Shown: piece after piece, positions 15,571-22,674 of the stretch
Layout of the letters: every line of letters begins with the position of its first letter
Numbering within the stretch: position 1 is the first letter of the stretch
NCBI GenBank assembly: GCA_050248795.1
Contig: JBFWRS010000040.1
Location: forward strand, 1-28,096
Length of the DNA: 28,096 nt
Direction of reading: 5' to 3'
From: CAZTDU01 sp050248795
GTDB taxonomy: Bacteria; Pseudomonadota; Gammaproteobacteria; Burkholderiales; SG8-39
Program-made: the position numbers and the translations under genes
The notes under the pieces: generated by a model
What the model was told of the DNA's origin: nothing
Databases searched by the model: none
Seen by the model: only the letters and a program-made list of their open reading frames with translations

Positions 15571-15848
15571 TCGCACACCAGCCGGCCAAGCTCGATCACC
15601 GCGCGGCCGGCCGGCGCCTTGCCGTGCCGCGGCCATGCTGCCTCGACGCGCACGCCGATGAACTCCTCGGACACCGTGACGAAGGCCGGAAAGGGAATGC
15701 CGCGCGCGATGTCGAAGCGGTATTCGAGCGCATCGGCCGTGTGGTGCTCGCTGTAGTCGGGCGCGTCCGGGTCGCGCACCAGCAGCCAGCGCACGCGCTC
15801 GCGGAATTCCTCGAGCGGTGCGCCGGCATCGCCGGTGACGCGGATCAC
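15567..15848 (-). CDS. Small conserved-looking protein of unknown function
   Basis: The product has 93 residues from a GTG start 22 bp downstream of the dodecin stop; an upstream CTG in the same frame would add seven codons. It overlaps the hydrolase start by 4 bp, the usual sign of a real gene. No signal peptide, membrane segment or catalytic motif is evident. The sequence is mixed charged/hydrophobic (EEFRERVRWLLVRDP and FPAFVTVSEEFIGVRVEA). I do not recognise the family. Co-transcription with dodecin and the hydrolase is likely but gives little functional hint. Confidence 0.6.
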   Translation of the reverse strand: MIRVTGDAGAPLEEFRERVRWLLVRDPDAPDYSEHHTADALEYRFDIARGIPFPAFVTVSEEFIGVRVEAAWPRHGKAPAGRAVIELGRLVCE

Positions 15849-15870
15849 CGCCTCTGTTTCGGCGGCCAGG

Positions 15871-16092
15871 CTAGTTCCCGTACTTGAACGACAGCGACAG
15901 CCGGGTGCGGAACTGCACCACCTTGCCGCCCTCGACCTTGACGTCCAGCTTGGTAACCTCGGCGATGCGCAGGTCGCGCAGAGACTTCGACGCGGTCTTC
16001 ACCGCGTTGCGCGCCGCTTCCTCCCAGGAATCGGGGCTGGTGCCGATGACATCGGTGACGCGATAGACCGCGTTGTCTTGCTTCCTGGCCAT
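15871..16092 (-). CDS. Dodecin-family flavin-binding protein
   Basis: The product has 73 residues, with the typical dodecin pattern: YRVTDVIGTSPDSWEEAARN, then a conserved helix (AVKTASKSL) and the strand KVVQFRTRLSLSFKY. Dodecins assemble into hollow dodecamers that bind flavin and other cofactors and are thought to store or buffer them. The length matches the family. A near-perfect Shine-Dalgarno sequence, AGGAGG on the minus strand (16098-16103), lies 5 bp before the ATG, so strong translation is expected. It sits 48 bp from the 3' end of comEC on the same strand. Confidence 0.93.
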   Translation of the reverse strand: MARKQDNAVYRVTDVIGTSPDSWEEAARNAVKTASKSLRDLRIAEVTKLDVKVEGGKVVQFRTRLSLSFKYGN

Positions 16093-16140
16093 GGTTTCCT
16101 CCTCGGGTTTGTGCGGGAAATCCGCGCGCCCATACTACGC

Positions 16141-18471
16141 TCAGCGTCCGCTTGCGTGCCAGTAGCGCGCCCGCGCCGCGCGCTCGGTCACCACGGCGAT
16201 GTCCCGGCCGCCCAGCCGTACCGTAACCGCGCCTTCCAGATCCGTGCGCCGCAGCTCGGCGCCGATGCCGCGGTAGCGCGTCAGCACGTCGCGGTGCGGA
16301 TGGCCGAAGCGGCTGCGATAGCCGACCGGCAGCACCGCGAGCCGCGGCGCCACCGCGGCGAGCAACTCCGCGCTGGAAGAGGTTCGGCTGCCGTGATGCG
16401 GCACCAGCAGCACGTCCGCCACGATGCCGCCGCGCGCGGCAAGCTCGGCCTCGGCGGTGCGCTCGATGTCGCCGGTCAGCAGCATCGCGTGCGCGCCGGC
16501 GCTGATTTTCAGCACGCAGCTCAGGTCGTTCTTGCGCCGTGCGCCGGCTTGCTCGCCGCGCAGCGGGTGCAATACTTCGAATGTCACGCCGTCCCAATGC
16601 CAGGCCTCGCCCGCGGCGCAGCGCCTCGGCGCGCGTGCGAAGTCGATCACCGGGTGCCCCGGCTCGAGCGAGGACAGCAGCTCCGCCACCGGCATCTCGT
16701 CCAGCACCGACAGCGCGCCGCCGGTGTGGTCTGAGTCGCTGTGCGTGAGCACCATGGCGTCGATTGCCGATACGCCGCTCGCGCGCAGGTAGGGCAGCAC
16801 GATGCGCTCGCCGGCGTCGGTGTCCGCGCCCAGCATCGGGCCGGCGTCGTACAGCAGCGTGCGTCCGGCGGTGCGCACCGCCACCGCGAGGCCCTGGCCG
16901 ACGTCCAGCGTGGTCACCCAGGCCTCGCCCTGCGCGGGCGCCGGCGGCTGCACCATGAACACCGGCAGCATCAACGCCAGGCCGGCCCAGCGCGACGGGA
17001 AGCCGCGCGGCAGCAACAGCCACAGCGTGCCGGCAAGCGCCAACAGCACCGCCCAAAGCGGTGGCGCGTGCTGCTGCCACAGTGCGGCGGGCAGCGCCGC
17101 GCACCATGCCAGCAGCGCGAGCAGCCAGCCGGTGAGCGCGTCGGCCATGTGCAGCAGCGCATCCAGAGGCAGCAGCACTGCGAGCAGCGCCAGCGGCGTG
17201 ATCACCGCCGATACCAGCGGGATCGCCACCGCATTGGCGAGCGGCCCCACGAGCGACACGCGCGCGAACAGGTACAAGGTCGCCGGCGCGAGCCCGATGG
17301 TGATCGCCCATTGCGTGCGCAGCCACTGCCGCAGCGGCGAGCCGCTGTCGGTCCAGCCGATGGAGACTGAGAAAATCAGCGCCACCGCGCCGAACGACAG
17401 CCAGAAGCCCGGCGACAGCACCGCCCACGGATCCGCGAGCAGCACCGCACCGAGCGCCAGCGCAAGCACGCGCGCAGGCGAGGCGATCCTGCCCGACCAC
17501 AGCGCCAGTGCCACCACCGCGACCATGAAGAAGGTGCGCCGCGCCGGCACGCCGAAGCCGGCGAGCAGCGTGTAGCCCAGCGCAGCGAGGATTGCCGCCA
17601 GCGCCGCCGCCTTGCGCGCCGGCAGCGCGAGGCACAGCCGCGCCGAGCGCCGCCAGCCCCAGGCGGCGAGCCAGGCCGCGAGCCCGGACACCAGCGTCAC
17701 GTGCAAGCCGGAGATGCTCATCAGGTGGGTGACGCCGGTGCGGTTGAAGAGCCGCCATTCCGCTGCAGGAATCGCACGCTGGTCGCCCACCGCGAGCGCG
17801 ACCAGCACGCCGGACCTTGCGCTGTCGCCCAGCACGCGGCGAAAGCGCTCGCGCACCGCCGCCCGCGCCTGTTCGATCAGGTCCGTGGGACTCGCGCGAG
17901 CGCCCAGCCGCTGCGGCAGCGGCTGCTGGCGGACCTGTCTCACGTAGCCCGTGGCGCCGATGCCGCGCTCGAGCAGCCAGGCCTCGTAGTCGAAGCCGTG
18001 CGGGTTCAGGTTACCGTGCGGCCGGCGCAGCCGCACGGTAAAGCGCCAGCGCTCGCCCGGCCGCACGCCGAACGCGTCTGCCAGCAGCGCCGGCTGCTCC
18101 TCGGCATGCACGCGGCTGCGGTACCAGGACAGCAGCAGCCGGCGCGGCAGGCGCGCGGCAGATGATTCCGTCTCGAACTCGAAGCGCACGCTGCGCTCGC
18201 CCACGGCCGGCAGGCTGGACACCAGGCCGACCACCTCGATGTCGCGGCCCTCCAGCGTGGCGTCCAGCCGGTCGGCCATGCGCCAGTGCGCGAAGCCCGC
18301 CGCCCACAGGAAACCGATCACGACGCACAGGCCGAGGCGGACCAGGTACGGCGACCATCGCAGCGCGAGAGCGCAGGCGGGCAGCAGCGCAAGCCAGACC
18401 GGCGCCGGCAGGCCCGCCTGCAACTGCAGCGCCAGCACGCCGGTGGCGAAGGCGAGAACTTGTGCGCTCAT
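16141..18471 (-). CDS. comEC: DNA-uptake channel ComEC/Rec2
   Basis: The protein has 776 residues. An N-terminal membrane segment and DUF4131-type soluble domain (about 1-200) lead to the polytopic Competence domain (about 215-500), which contains the family block HLMSISGLHV (249-258). The C-terminal metallo-beta-lactamase-like domain (about 515-760) has DVGQG (523-527), THSDSDH (576-582), LLTGDIE (664-670) and PHHGS (691-695). ComEC carries single-stranded DNA across the inner membrane in natural transformation, and the lactamase-like domain is thought to degrade the other strand. Domain order and length are normal and no disruption is seen. Other competence genes are not in the window. It is divergent from the DUF2062 gene with only 36 bp between starts. 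Confidence 0.95.
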   Translation of the reverse strand: MSAQVLAFATGVLALQLQAGLPAPVWLALLPACALALRWSPYLVRLGLCVVIGFLWAAGFAHWRMADRLDATLEGRDIEVVGLVSSLPAVGERSVRFEFETESSAARLPRRLLLSWYRSRVHAEEQPALLADAFGVRPGERWRFTVRLRRPHGNLNPHGFDYEAWLLERGIGATGYVRQVRQQPLPQRLGARASPTDLIEQARAAVRERFRRVLGDSARSGVLVALAVGDQRAIPAAEWRLFNRTGVTHLMSISGLHVTLVSGLAAWLAAWGWRRSARLCLALPARKAAALAAILAALGYTLLAGFGVPARRTFFMVAVVALALWSGRIASPARVLALALGAVLLADPWAVLSPGFWLSFGAVALIFSVSIGWTDSGSPLRQWLRTQWAITIGLAPATLYLFARVSLVGPLANAVAIPLVSAVITPLALLAVLLPLDALLHMADALTGWLLALLAWCAALPAALWQQHAPPLWAVLLALAGTLWLLLPRGFPSRWAGLALMLPVFMVQPPAPAQGEAWVTTLDVGQGLAVAVRTAGRTLLYDAGPMLGADTDAGERIVLPYLRASGVSAIDAMVLTHSDSDHTGGALSVLDEMPVAELLSSLEPGHPVIDFARAPRRCAAGEAWHWDGVTFEVLHPLRGEQAGARRKNDLSCVLKISAGAHAMLLTGDIERTAEAELAARGGIVADVLLVPHHGSRTSSSAELLAAVAPRLAVLPVGYRSRFGHPHRDVLTRYRGIGAELRRTDLEGAVTVRLGGRDIAVVTERAARARYWHASGR

Positions 18472-18507
18472 CTAGACTCCAACGCTTACAGGACCGCCCC
18501 GCCTACA

Positions 18508-19077
18508 TTGCCCCCGCAGAAGTTCTTCCGCCGCCACCTCCCCGACGCCGGTTCGATACGCTCGAACCCCTGGCTGGCGTGGATGCGCGTGTTCCTCGAC
18601 CATCCGGCGCTGTGGCAACTGAACCGCGACTCGGTGGCCGGGGCGGTGGCGATCGGCCTCTTTTCCGGCCTGGTGCCGGGGCCGTTGCAGATGCTGTCGG
18701 CGGTGCTGCTGGCGGTGCCGCTGAGGAAGAACCTGCCGGTGGCGCTGCTGGTGACCTTCTACACCAACCCCTTCACCATCGTGCCGCTGTACGTGCTGGC
18801 GTACGGCTACGGCCGGCTGCTGATCGGCGGCAAGAATTCAATCGACATCGAGCCCTATTACTGGGACTGGGCGAACTTCATCGAGTCGACGCGGGGGCTG
18901 GTCGACTGGATGCTGTCCCTGGGCAAGCCGCTGGCGATAGGCCTGCCCGCGCTCGCGCTGACGCTGGCGCTGCTCGGCTACCTGGCGGTGCAGGTGGCAT
19001 GGCGCGCGTACATCATCCACGCCTGGCGCACGCGGCGCGAACGGCGCGCGCGCCGCGCGGGCGGCGGCGAGTCGTAG
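18508..19077 (+). CDS. DUF2062-domain membrane protein
   Basis: The protein has 189 residues using a TTG start. The open frame extends upstream into comEC, but the family N-terminus (PQKFFRRHLP) begins here. DUF2062 features are RDSVAGAVAIGLFSGLVPGP (about 42-61), a hydrophobic helix with PLRKNLPVALLV, then TNPFTIVPLYVLAYGYG, and a further transmembrane segment (about 150-172) before a basic Arg-rich tail. The family consists of small inner-membrane proteins of unknown role, common in proteobacteria and frequently located near comEC and lolCD, as here. No RBS is obvious before the TTG. Confidence 0.85.
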   Translation: MPPQKFFRRHLPDAGSIRSNPWLAWMRVFLDHPALWQLNRDSVAGAVAIGLFSGLVPGPLQMLSAVLLAVPLRKNLPVALLVTFYTNPFTIVPLYVLAYGYGRLLIGGKNSIDIEPYYWDWANFIESTRGLVDWMLSLGKPLAIGLPALALTLALLGYLAVQVAWRAYIIHAWRTRRERRARRAGGGES

Positions 19078-19105
19078 CGCCGCCGCAAGTCGCCCACGCG
19101 CTGCG

Positions 19106-19519
19106 TCACGCGGCGTCAGGATCGGCCAGCCGCTCGGCCGCCAGCACGCGAATCCGCATCGCCTGTCCGCCGGGCATGTCGGTGGTGGACACCGCACCGG
19201 GTCCGCGGCCTAGCAGGGCCCGGCCCACCGGGGACAGCACCGAGATGCGTCCCTCGCTTGCGTTCGCGTCGCGCGGGTGCGCCAGCACCACGGTGCGCGG
19301 CTCGCCGCGCGGCTCCTCGCGATAGGTGACGCGCGAATTGATCGCGACGCGGTCGGCGGGCAGCCGGTCGTGCGGCACCATGCGGGCGTCCAGCAGAAGG
19401 TCCGCGAGCGCGTCTGCCGCGTCGGCTTCGAAACGGCCAGTGGGTCGCCGGTCGCCCAGGATCGGTGCGAGCGATTCGGCATCGTGTGCAGAAACGAGAA
19501 GTTCGCTGTGGTTGGTCAT
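19106..19519 (-). CDS. rnk: Regulator of nucleoside diphosphate kinase, GreA-like C-terminal domain
   Basis: The protein has 137 residues. The ATG at 19519 is preferred because GGAG (19527-19530, minus strand) lies 7 bp before it; another ATG two codons earlier would leave no spacing. The C-terminal half (VAINSRVTYREE, ISVLSPVGRALLGRGPG) matches the GreA/GreB C-terminal FKBP-like domain found in Rnk. The short N-terminal region (SELLVSAHDAESLAPIL) fits the Rnk helical arm rather than the long Gre coiled coil. Rnk binds RNA polymerase and influences nucleoside diphosphate kinase and alginate-related functions in Pseudomonas. It is preceded by an unusual structured leader region. The tail (LADPDAA) is short and acidic. 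Confidence 0.85.
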   Translation of the reverse strand: MTNHSELLVSAHDAESLAPILGDRRPTGRFEADAADALADLLLDARMVPHDRLPADRVAINSRVTYREEPRGEPRTVVLAHPRDANASEGRISVLSPVGRALLGRGPGAVSTTDMPGGQAMRIRVLAAERLADPDAA

Positions 19520-19545
19520 GTTCATCTCCGTAGTGCAGAAGCTTG

Positions 19546-19585
19546 AAAAAGGGGATGCGCCACGCCGCACACGCAAGGCGTGGCG
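19546..19585 (-). terminator. Hairpin plus T-run upstream of rnk (terminator or attenuator candidate)
   Basis: On the minus strand a perfect 9-bp stem, CGCCACGCC/GGCGTGGCG (19558-19566 with 19577-19585), is followed by CATCCCC and five T (19550-19546). The gap between stem and T-run is longer than in a standard rho-independent terminator. It sits about 30-60 bp before the rnk start, so it could end an upstream transcript or regulate entry into rnk. Confidence 0.4.
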
Positions 19586-19611
19586 GGTGACACGATTCAG
19601 GAGTGAAGCGT

Positions 19612-19663
19612 CCCGGTAAGGCTTAACCGGCCGTCAACTGCGGCCGGTGGAGCGCTTACCGGG
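19612..19663. repeat. Large nested inverted repeat between lolD and rnk
   Basis: CCCGGTAAG (19612-19620) pairs with CTTACCGGG (19655-19663), and inside it CCGGCCG (19627-19633) pairs with CGGCCGG (19641-19647) around a 7-nt loop. The parts between also partly pair, giving one long hairpin on either strand. It lies in non-coding sequence. It has no adjoining T-run, so it is not a simple terminator; it may be a REP-like element or a structured RNA segment. Confidence 0.6.
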
Positions 19664-19763
19664 CGTGGCCAGGAAAGGCGAGTGTTCCGGGCCTGCGCAG
19701 CGCGCGCGCGATCGCACCCGGCGCCGCGGCGCCGGCCTGAGTGGGTGTGCGATCGAAGTTCAT
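19656..19763 (-). CDS. Possible 35-residue ORF in the rnk leader
   Basis: An ATG at 19763 opens 35 codons (MNFDRTPTQAGAAAPGAIAR and on) to TAA at 19656-19658. It lies just downstream of a good minus-strand promoter and overlaps an 18-bp perfect palindrome (19718-19735) nested in the inverted repeat CGATCGCA/TGCGATCG (19709-19716, 19748-19755). No good ribosome-binding site is visible. The Ala/Arg/Pro-rich composition is what GC-rich noise also gives, so it may not be translated. Confidence 0.2.
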   Translation of the reverse strand: MNFDRTPTQAGAAAPGAIARALRRPGTLAFPGHAR

Positions 19764-19800
19764 TGGCGTGCTGTCGGAGTATTCAGGGAATTCCCGGCCG

Positions 19801-19828
19801 ACCATAGCACAGGAAAAAAATAATGCAA
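19801..19828 (-). promoter_or_regulatory. Sigma-70-like promoter after lolD, directed toward rnk
   Basis: On the minus strand TTGCAT (19823-19828) is separated by a 16-bp T-rich spacer from TATGGT (19801-19806). It begins 2 bp past the lolD stop. Transcription would start near 19793, giving rnk a leader of about 270 nt with several hairpins, or a separate small RNA if the hairpin and T-run at 19546-19585 terminates. Confidence 0.5.
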
Positions 19829-19829
19829 G

Positions 19830-20531
19830 TCAGCCGGCGCGTTCGCCGAGCACGCCATCGCGCAGTTCGAGCACGCGCTCGGCGCGCGCGGCAAGCGCCG
19901 CGTCGTGCGTGACGATGACGAACGCGGTGCCGTGCGATTCGGACAGCCGCAGCATGGCGTCGAACACCTCGTCTGCGGTGTGCGCGTCCAGGTTCCCGGT
20001 CGGCTCGTCGGCCAGCACGCAGGCAGGCCCGGTGACCAGCGCGCGCGCAAACGCGCAGCGCTGGCGCTCGCCGCCGGAAAGTTCGCCCGGCAGGTGCTCG
20101 AGCCGGTGCCCGAGGCCGATCTCCTGCAGCACGCGCGCGGCCTCGGCGAGTGCGGCTGCGCGGTCCATGCGACGGATCCACAGCGGCATGGCGACGTTCT
20201 CGGCAGCGGTGAATTCCGGCAGCAGGTGATGGAACTGGTAGACGAAGCCGAGCGTGGCGTTCCGCACCGCACCGCGCTCGGCATCGCCCATGGCGCTGAA
20301 GGCGCGGCCCTGCACCGTGACTTCGCCCGCGCTGGGCGCGTCCAGTCCGCCCAGCAGGTGCAAGAGCGTGCTCTTGCCCGAACCCGACTTGCCCATGATG
20401 GCGACCCGCTCCTTCGCGTGCACGGCGAAATCCACGCCCTTCAGCACATGCACCGGCGCCGGGCCCTCGAAGGTCTTCTGCAGTCCGCGGCAGGCGATCA
20501 CCGCGCCGCCCTGCCCGCCTGCGTCATTCAT
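19830..20531 (-). CDS. lolD: Lipoprotein-releasing ABC transporter ATP-binding protein LolD
   Basis: The protein has 233 residues. Motifs are Walker A GKSGSGKST (47-55), Q-loop Q99 in FVYQFHHLLPEFTAAEN (the LolD-characteristic block), ABC signature LSGGERQR (151-158), Walker B VLADEP (172-177) and the switch His in VIVTHD. It powers release of outer-membrane lipoproteins from the inner membrane to LolA. The ATG overlaps the permease gene by 8 bp, so the two are co-translated. Length is typical for LolD. Confidence 0.93.
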   Translation of the reverse strand: MNDAGGQGGAVIACRGLQKTFEGPAPVHVLKGVDFAVHAKERVAIMGKSGSGKSTLLHLLGGLDAPSAGEVTVQGRAFSAMGDAERGAVRNATLGFVYQFHHLLPEFTAAENVAMPLWIRRMDRAAALAEAARVLQEIGLGHRLEHLPGELSGGERQRCAFARALVTGPACVLADEPTGNLDAHTADEVFDAMLRLSESHGTAFVIVTHDAALAARAERVLELRDGVLGERAG

Positions 20532-21765
20532 AGCGCAGCGCCTCGGCGGGATTGACGCGCGCCGCGCGCCAGCTCGGCAGGATCGCCGCCACCAGCGACA
20601 GCACCAGCGCGATGATCGCGGTGGTGACCACGTCAGTCAGGTGCACGTCGGAGGGCAGGTCCGGGATCAGGTAGACGTCCTTGGCGAGGAACTTGATGCT
20701 GAACAAGTTCTCGATCGCCGGCACGATGGTGCCGACGTTGTATGCGGTGGCCACGCCCGCGACCAGCCCTGCCAGCGTGCCGACGATGCCGATCACCGCG
20801 CCCTGCACGACGAAGATCTGCATCACCGACGCGGGCGAGGCGCCCAGCGTGCGCAGGATGGCGATGTCGGCACGCTTCTCGGTCACCGCCATCACCAGCG
20901 TCGATACGATGTTGAACGCCGCCACTGCGACGATCAGCGCGAGGATGATGAACATCACGCGCTTCTCGATCTCGACTGCGCGAAAGAAGTTGGCGTGGCT
21001 GCGCGTCCAGTCGTAGGCGAAGATGTCCTGGCCCAGCCGTGCCATCAGCTCCCGTCCGACCGCGCGCGCGGCGAACAGGTCGTCCAGCTTCAGCCGCAGC
21101 CCGGACACCGCCTCGCCCATCTGGTAGAGCTTCTGCGCGTCCTCCATGTGCACCAGCGCAAGCGCCGCGTCGGCCTCGTTGAAGCCTACTTCGAAGGTGC
21201 CGACGACGGTGAACTGCTTCAGGCGCGGGATCAATCCGGCAGGCGTCACCTGCCCCTGCGGCGCGACCAGCGCGATCCTGTCGCCGGGCAGCGCGCCGAG
21301 CGCGCGCGCGAGGTCTCCGCCAAGCACGACGCCGAACTCGCCGGCTTTCAGCGCAGCGAGGCTGCCGGCGCGCATGTGGCGGCCGATGTCGGCGACCTTG
21401 TCCTCGGCGTCGGGCAGGATGCCGCGCACGATGGCGCCGCGCACCGCCTGGCCATGCGCGAGCATCGCCTGCGCGTTGACGAAGGGCGCGGCGGCTATGA
21501 CGCGCGGATGCGCGGCGGCCTCGCGCGCCACCGCCTGCCAGTCGGCGAGCCTGTTGCCGGCGCCGGAGAGCTGCAGGTGCGACGCGACGCCGAGGATGCG
21601 CGTGCGCAACTCCTTCTGGAAGCCGTTCATCACCGACAGCACGACGATCAGCGCCCAGACGCCCAGCGCGATGCCTGCCATGGAAATGAGGGAACTGATG
21701 CTGATGAAATAGTTGCGGCGCTTTGCGCGCGTGTAGCGCAGGCCGACCAGGAGCTCGTAACGCAC
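20524..21765 (-). CDS. lolC: Lipoprotein-releasing ABC transporter permease LolC/LolE family
   Basis: The protein has 413 residues with a GTG start. The family N-terminus YELLVGLRYTRAKRRNYFIS is followed by a first membrane helix (about 22-46) with the conserved MNGFQKELR. A large periplasmic domain (about 47-265) and three C-terminal membrane helices (about 268-400) complete the MacB/FtsX-like fold. It forms the membrane part of the Lol complex with LolD. Only one permease gene is present here, whereas E. coli has two (LolC and LolE); a second could be elsewhere, or this one may act as a homodimer as LolF does. Only 20 bp separate it from the divergent FMN-protein gene. Confidence 0.9.
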   Translation of the reverse strand: MRYELLVGLRYTRAKRRNYFISISSLISMAGIALGVWALIVVLSVMNGFQKELRTRILGVASHLQLSGAGNRLADWQAVAREAAAHPRVIAAAPFVNAQAMLAHGQAVRGAIVRGILPDAEDKVADIGRHMRAGSLAALKAGEFGVVLGGDLARALGALPGDRIALVAPQGQVTPAGLIPRLKQFTVVGTFEVGFNEADAALALVHMEDAQKLYQMGEAVSGLRLKLDDLFAARAVGRELMARLGQDIFAYDWTRSHANFFRAVEIEKRVMFIILALIVAVAAFNIVSTLVMAVTEKRADIAILRTLGASPASVMQIFVVQGAVIGIVGTLAGLVAGVATAYNVGTIVPAIENLFSIKFLAKDVYLIPDLPSDVHLTDVVTTAIIALVLSLVAAILPSWRAARVNPAEALRYE

Positions 21766-21785
21766 GTTGAGTCGAGGATACTACA

Positions 21786-22259
21786 ATGCCCCGCATGGAC
21801 GCCGCTGAGCGCGCGCTGCTTCATGCGCTGATTGCCGATGCGCGCATTGCCGCGCTCGCCACGCTGCGCGCGTGCGCGCCGATGGCGTCGACGCTGCCCT
21901 TCATCGCAGCACCCGACCTGTCGGCGTTCCACGTGCACGTCAGCCGGCTCGCCTGGCACACGCAGGACATGGCGGCGGATGCGCGTGTCGCGCTGGCGAT
22001 CGCCGAGCGCGACGACGCGCGCGACGATCCCTACGCGCTCGCGCGCGTATCGATTCGCGGCGACGCGGCAGAACTCGCCGCCGCGGGAGATGAGTTCGAT
22101 CGCCTGAAGGCGGCGTGGCTCGCGCGCCACCCCGCCACCGCGATCAACTTCGAGCTGACCGACTTCCGCTTCTGGCGCATCGTGCCGCGCGATGCGCGCT
22201 TCGTTGCCGGCTACGGCCGCATCCACAACCTGTCCGCGGCAGACCTGCGTGCTCGCTGA
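21786..22259 (+). CDS. HugZ-like pyridoxamine-5'-phosphate-oxidase-fold (FMN-binding split barrel) protein
   Basis: The protein has 157 residues. GAGG (21774-21777) at 8 bp favours this ATG over the one three codons later. The sequence follows the HugZ/PNPOx-like pattern: IAALATLRACAPMASTLPFI, HVSRLAWHTQDMAADARVAL, RVSIRGDAAEL and a final FRFWRIVPRDARFVAGYGRI. Such proteins bind FMN or haem; HugZ relatives degrade haem, but stand-alone members of this length often have unproven roles. The long C-terminal DUF2470 domain of full HugZ is missing, so a haem-oxygenase function should not be assumed. The stop overlaps the next gene's GTG. Confidence 0.8.
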   Translation: MPRMDAAERALLHALIADARIAALATLRACAPMASTLPFIAAPDLSAFHVHVSRLAWHTQDMAADARVALAIAERDDARDDPYALARVSIRGDAAELAAAGDEFDRLKAAWLARHPATAINFELTDFRFWRIVPRDARFVAGYGRIHNLSAADLRAR

Positions 22260-22674
22260 GCTGCTGCTTGCCGCGGGCATCGGCGTGCATCCGGCAGCGG
22301 AATGCCCGGTGCGGCTCGAACTGCGCATCGAGCAGGGAACGCGCATCCTGCGCGCGCGGCCGGCCTGCGCGATCGGCTTCGACTCCACGCGCGAGGCGAT
22401 GCGCGCGCTGCTCGGCCACGCCGGCGGCGATGCGCGCGTGCAGGTGTTCCTCGGCCGCATCGTCGATTACCCCTGGCTGTCAGCGCTGCTGGAGCGCGCG
22501 GGCGGCGGGCTCGACAACGCCGCGGTGGCGAAGACGCTGCATGCGATGCCCGAACTCGGGCACCTGTTTCCCGGCTGGCGCGTCGAGCGCGTGTCGGTGG
22601 AAAAGGTTCTGGTGCGCGCGCGCAGGCCATTCGACGCCCAGCTGTGGATCACGCTGGCGAGGGAGCGCGCTTGA
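22249..22674 (+). CDS. Hypothetical protein, 141 residues
   Basis: The GTG start at 22249 overlaps the upstream stop by 11 bp; a longer frame from 22192 would lie further inside the upstream gene. No recognised domain, signal peptide or membrane span. There is an N-terminal hydrophobic stretch (LAELLLAAGIGV) too short for a secure helix, then mixed alpha/beta sequence including HLFPGWRVERVSVEKVLVRA. Tight overlaps on both sides (TTGA with the next gene) and C/G bias at third positions support it as a real gene in an operon. I do not recognise the family. Confidence 0.6.
   Translation: MLAELLLAAGIGVHPAAECPVRLELRIEQGTRILRARPACAIGFDSTREAMRALLGHAGGDARVQVFLGRIVDYPWLSALLERAGGGLDNAAVAKTLHAMPELGHLFPGWRVERVSVEKVLVRARRPFDAQLWITLARERA

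Noticed and set aside
15845..17758. 637-codon minus-strand frame over comEC
   Set aside because: It lies out of frame with comEC on the same strand and is extremely Ala/Arg/Gly-rich without any motif; comEC has all its family blocks.
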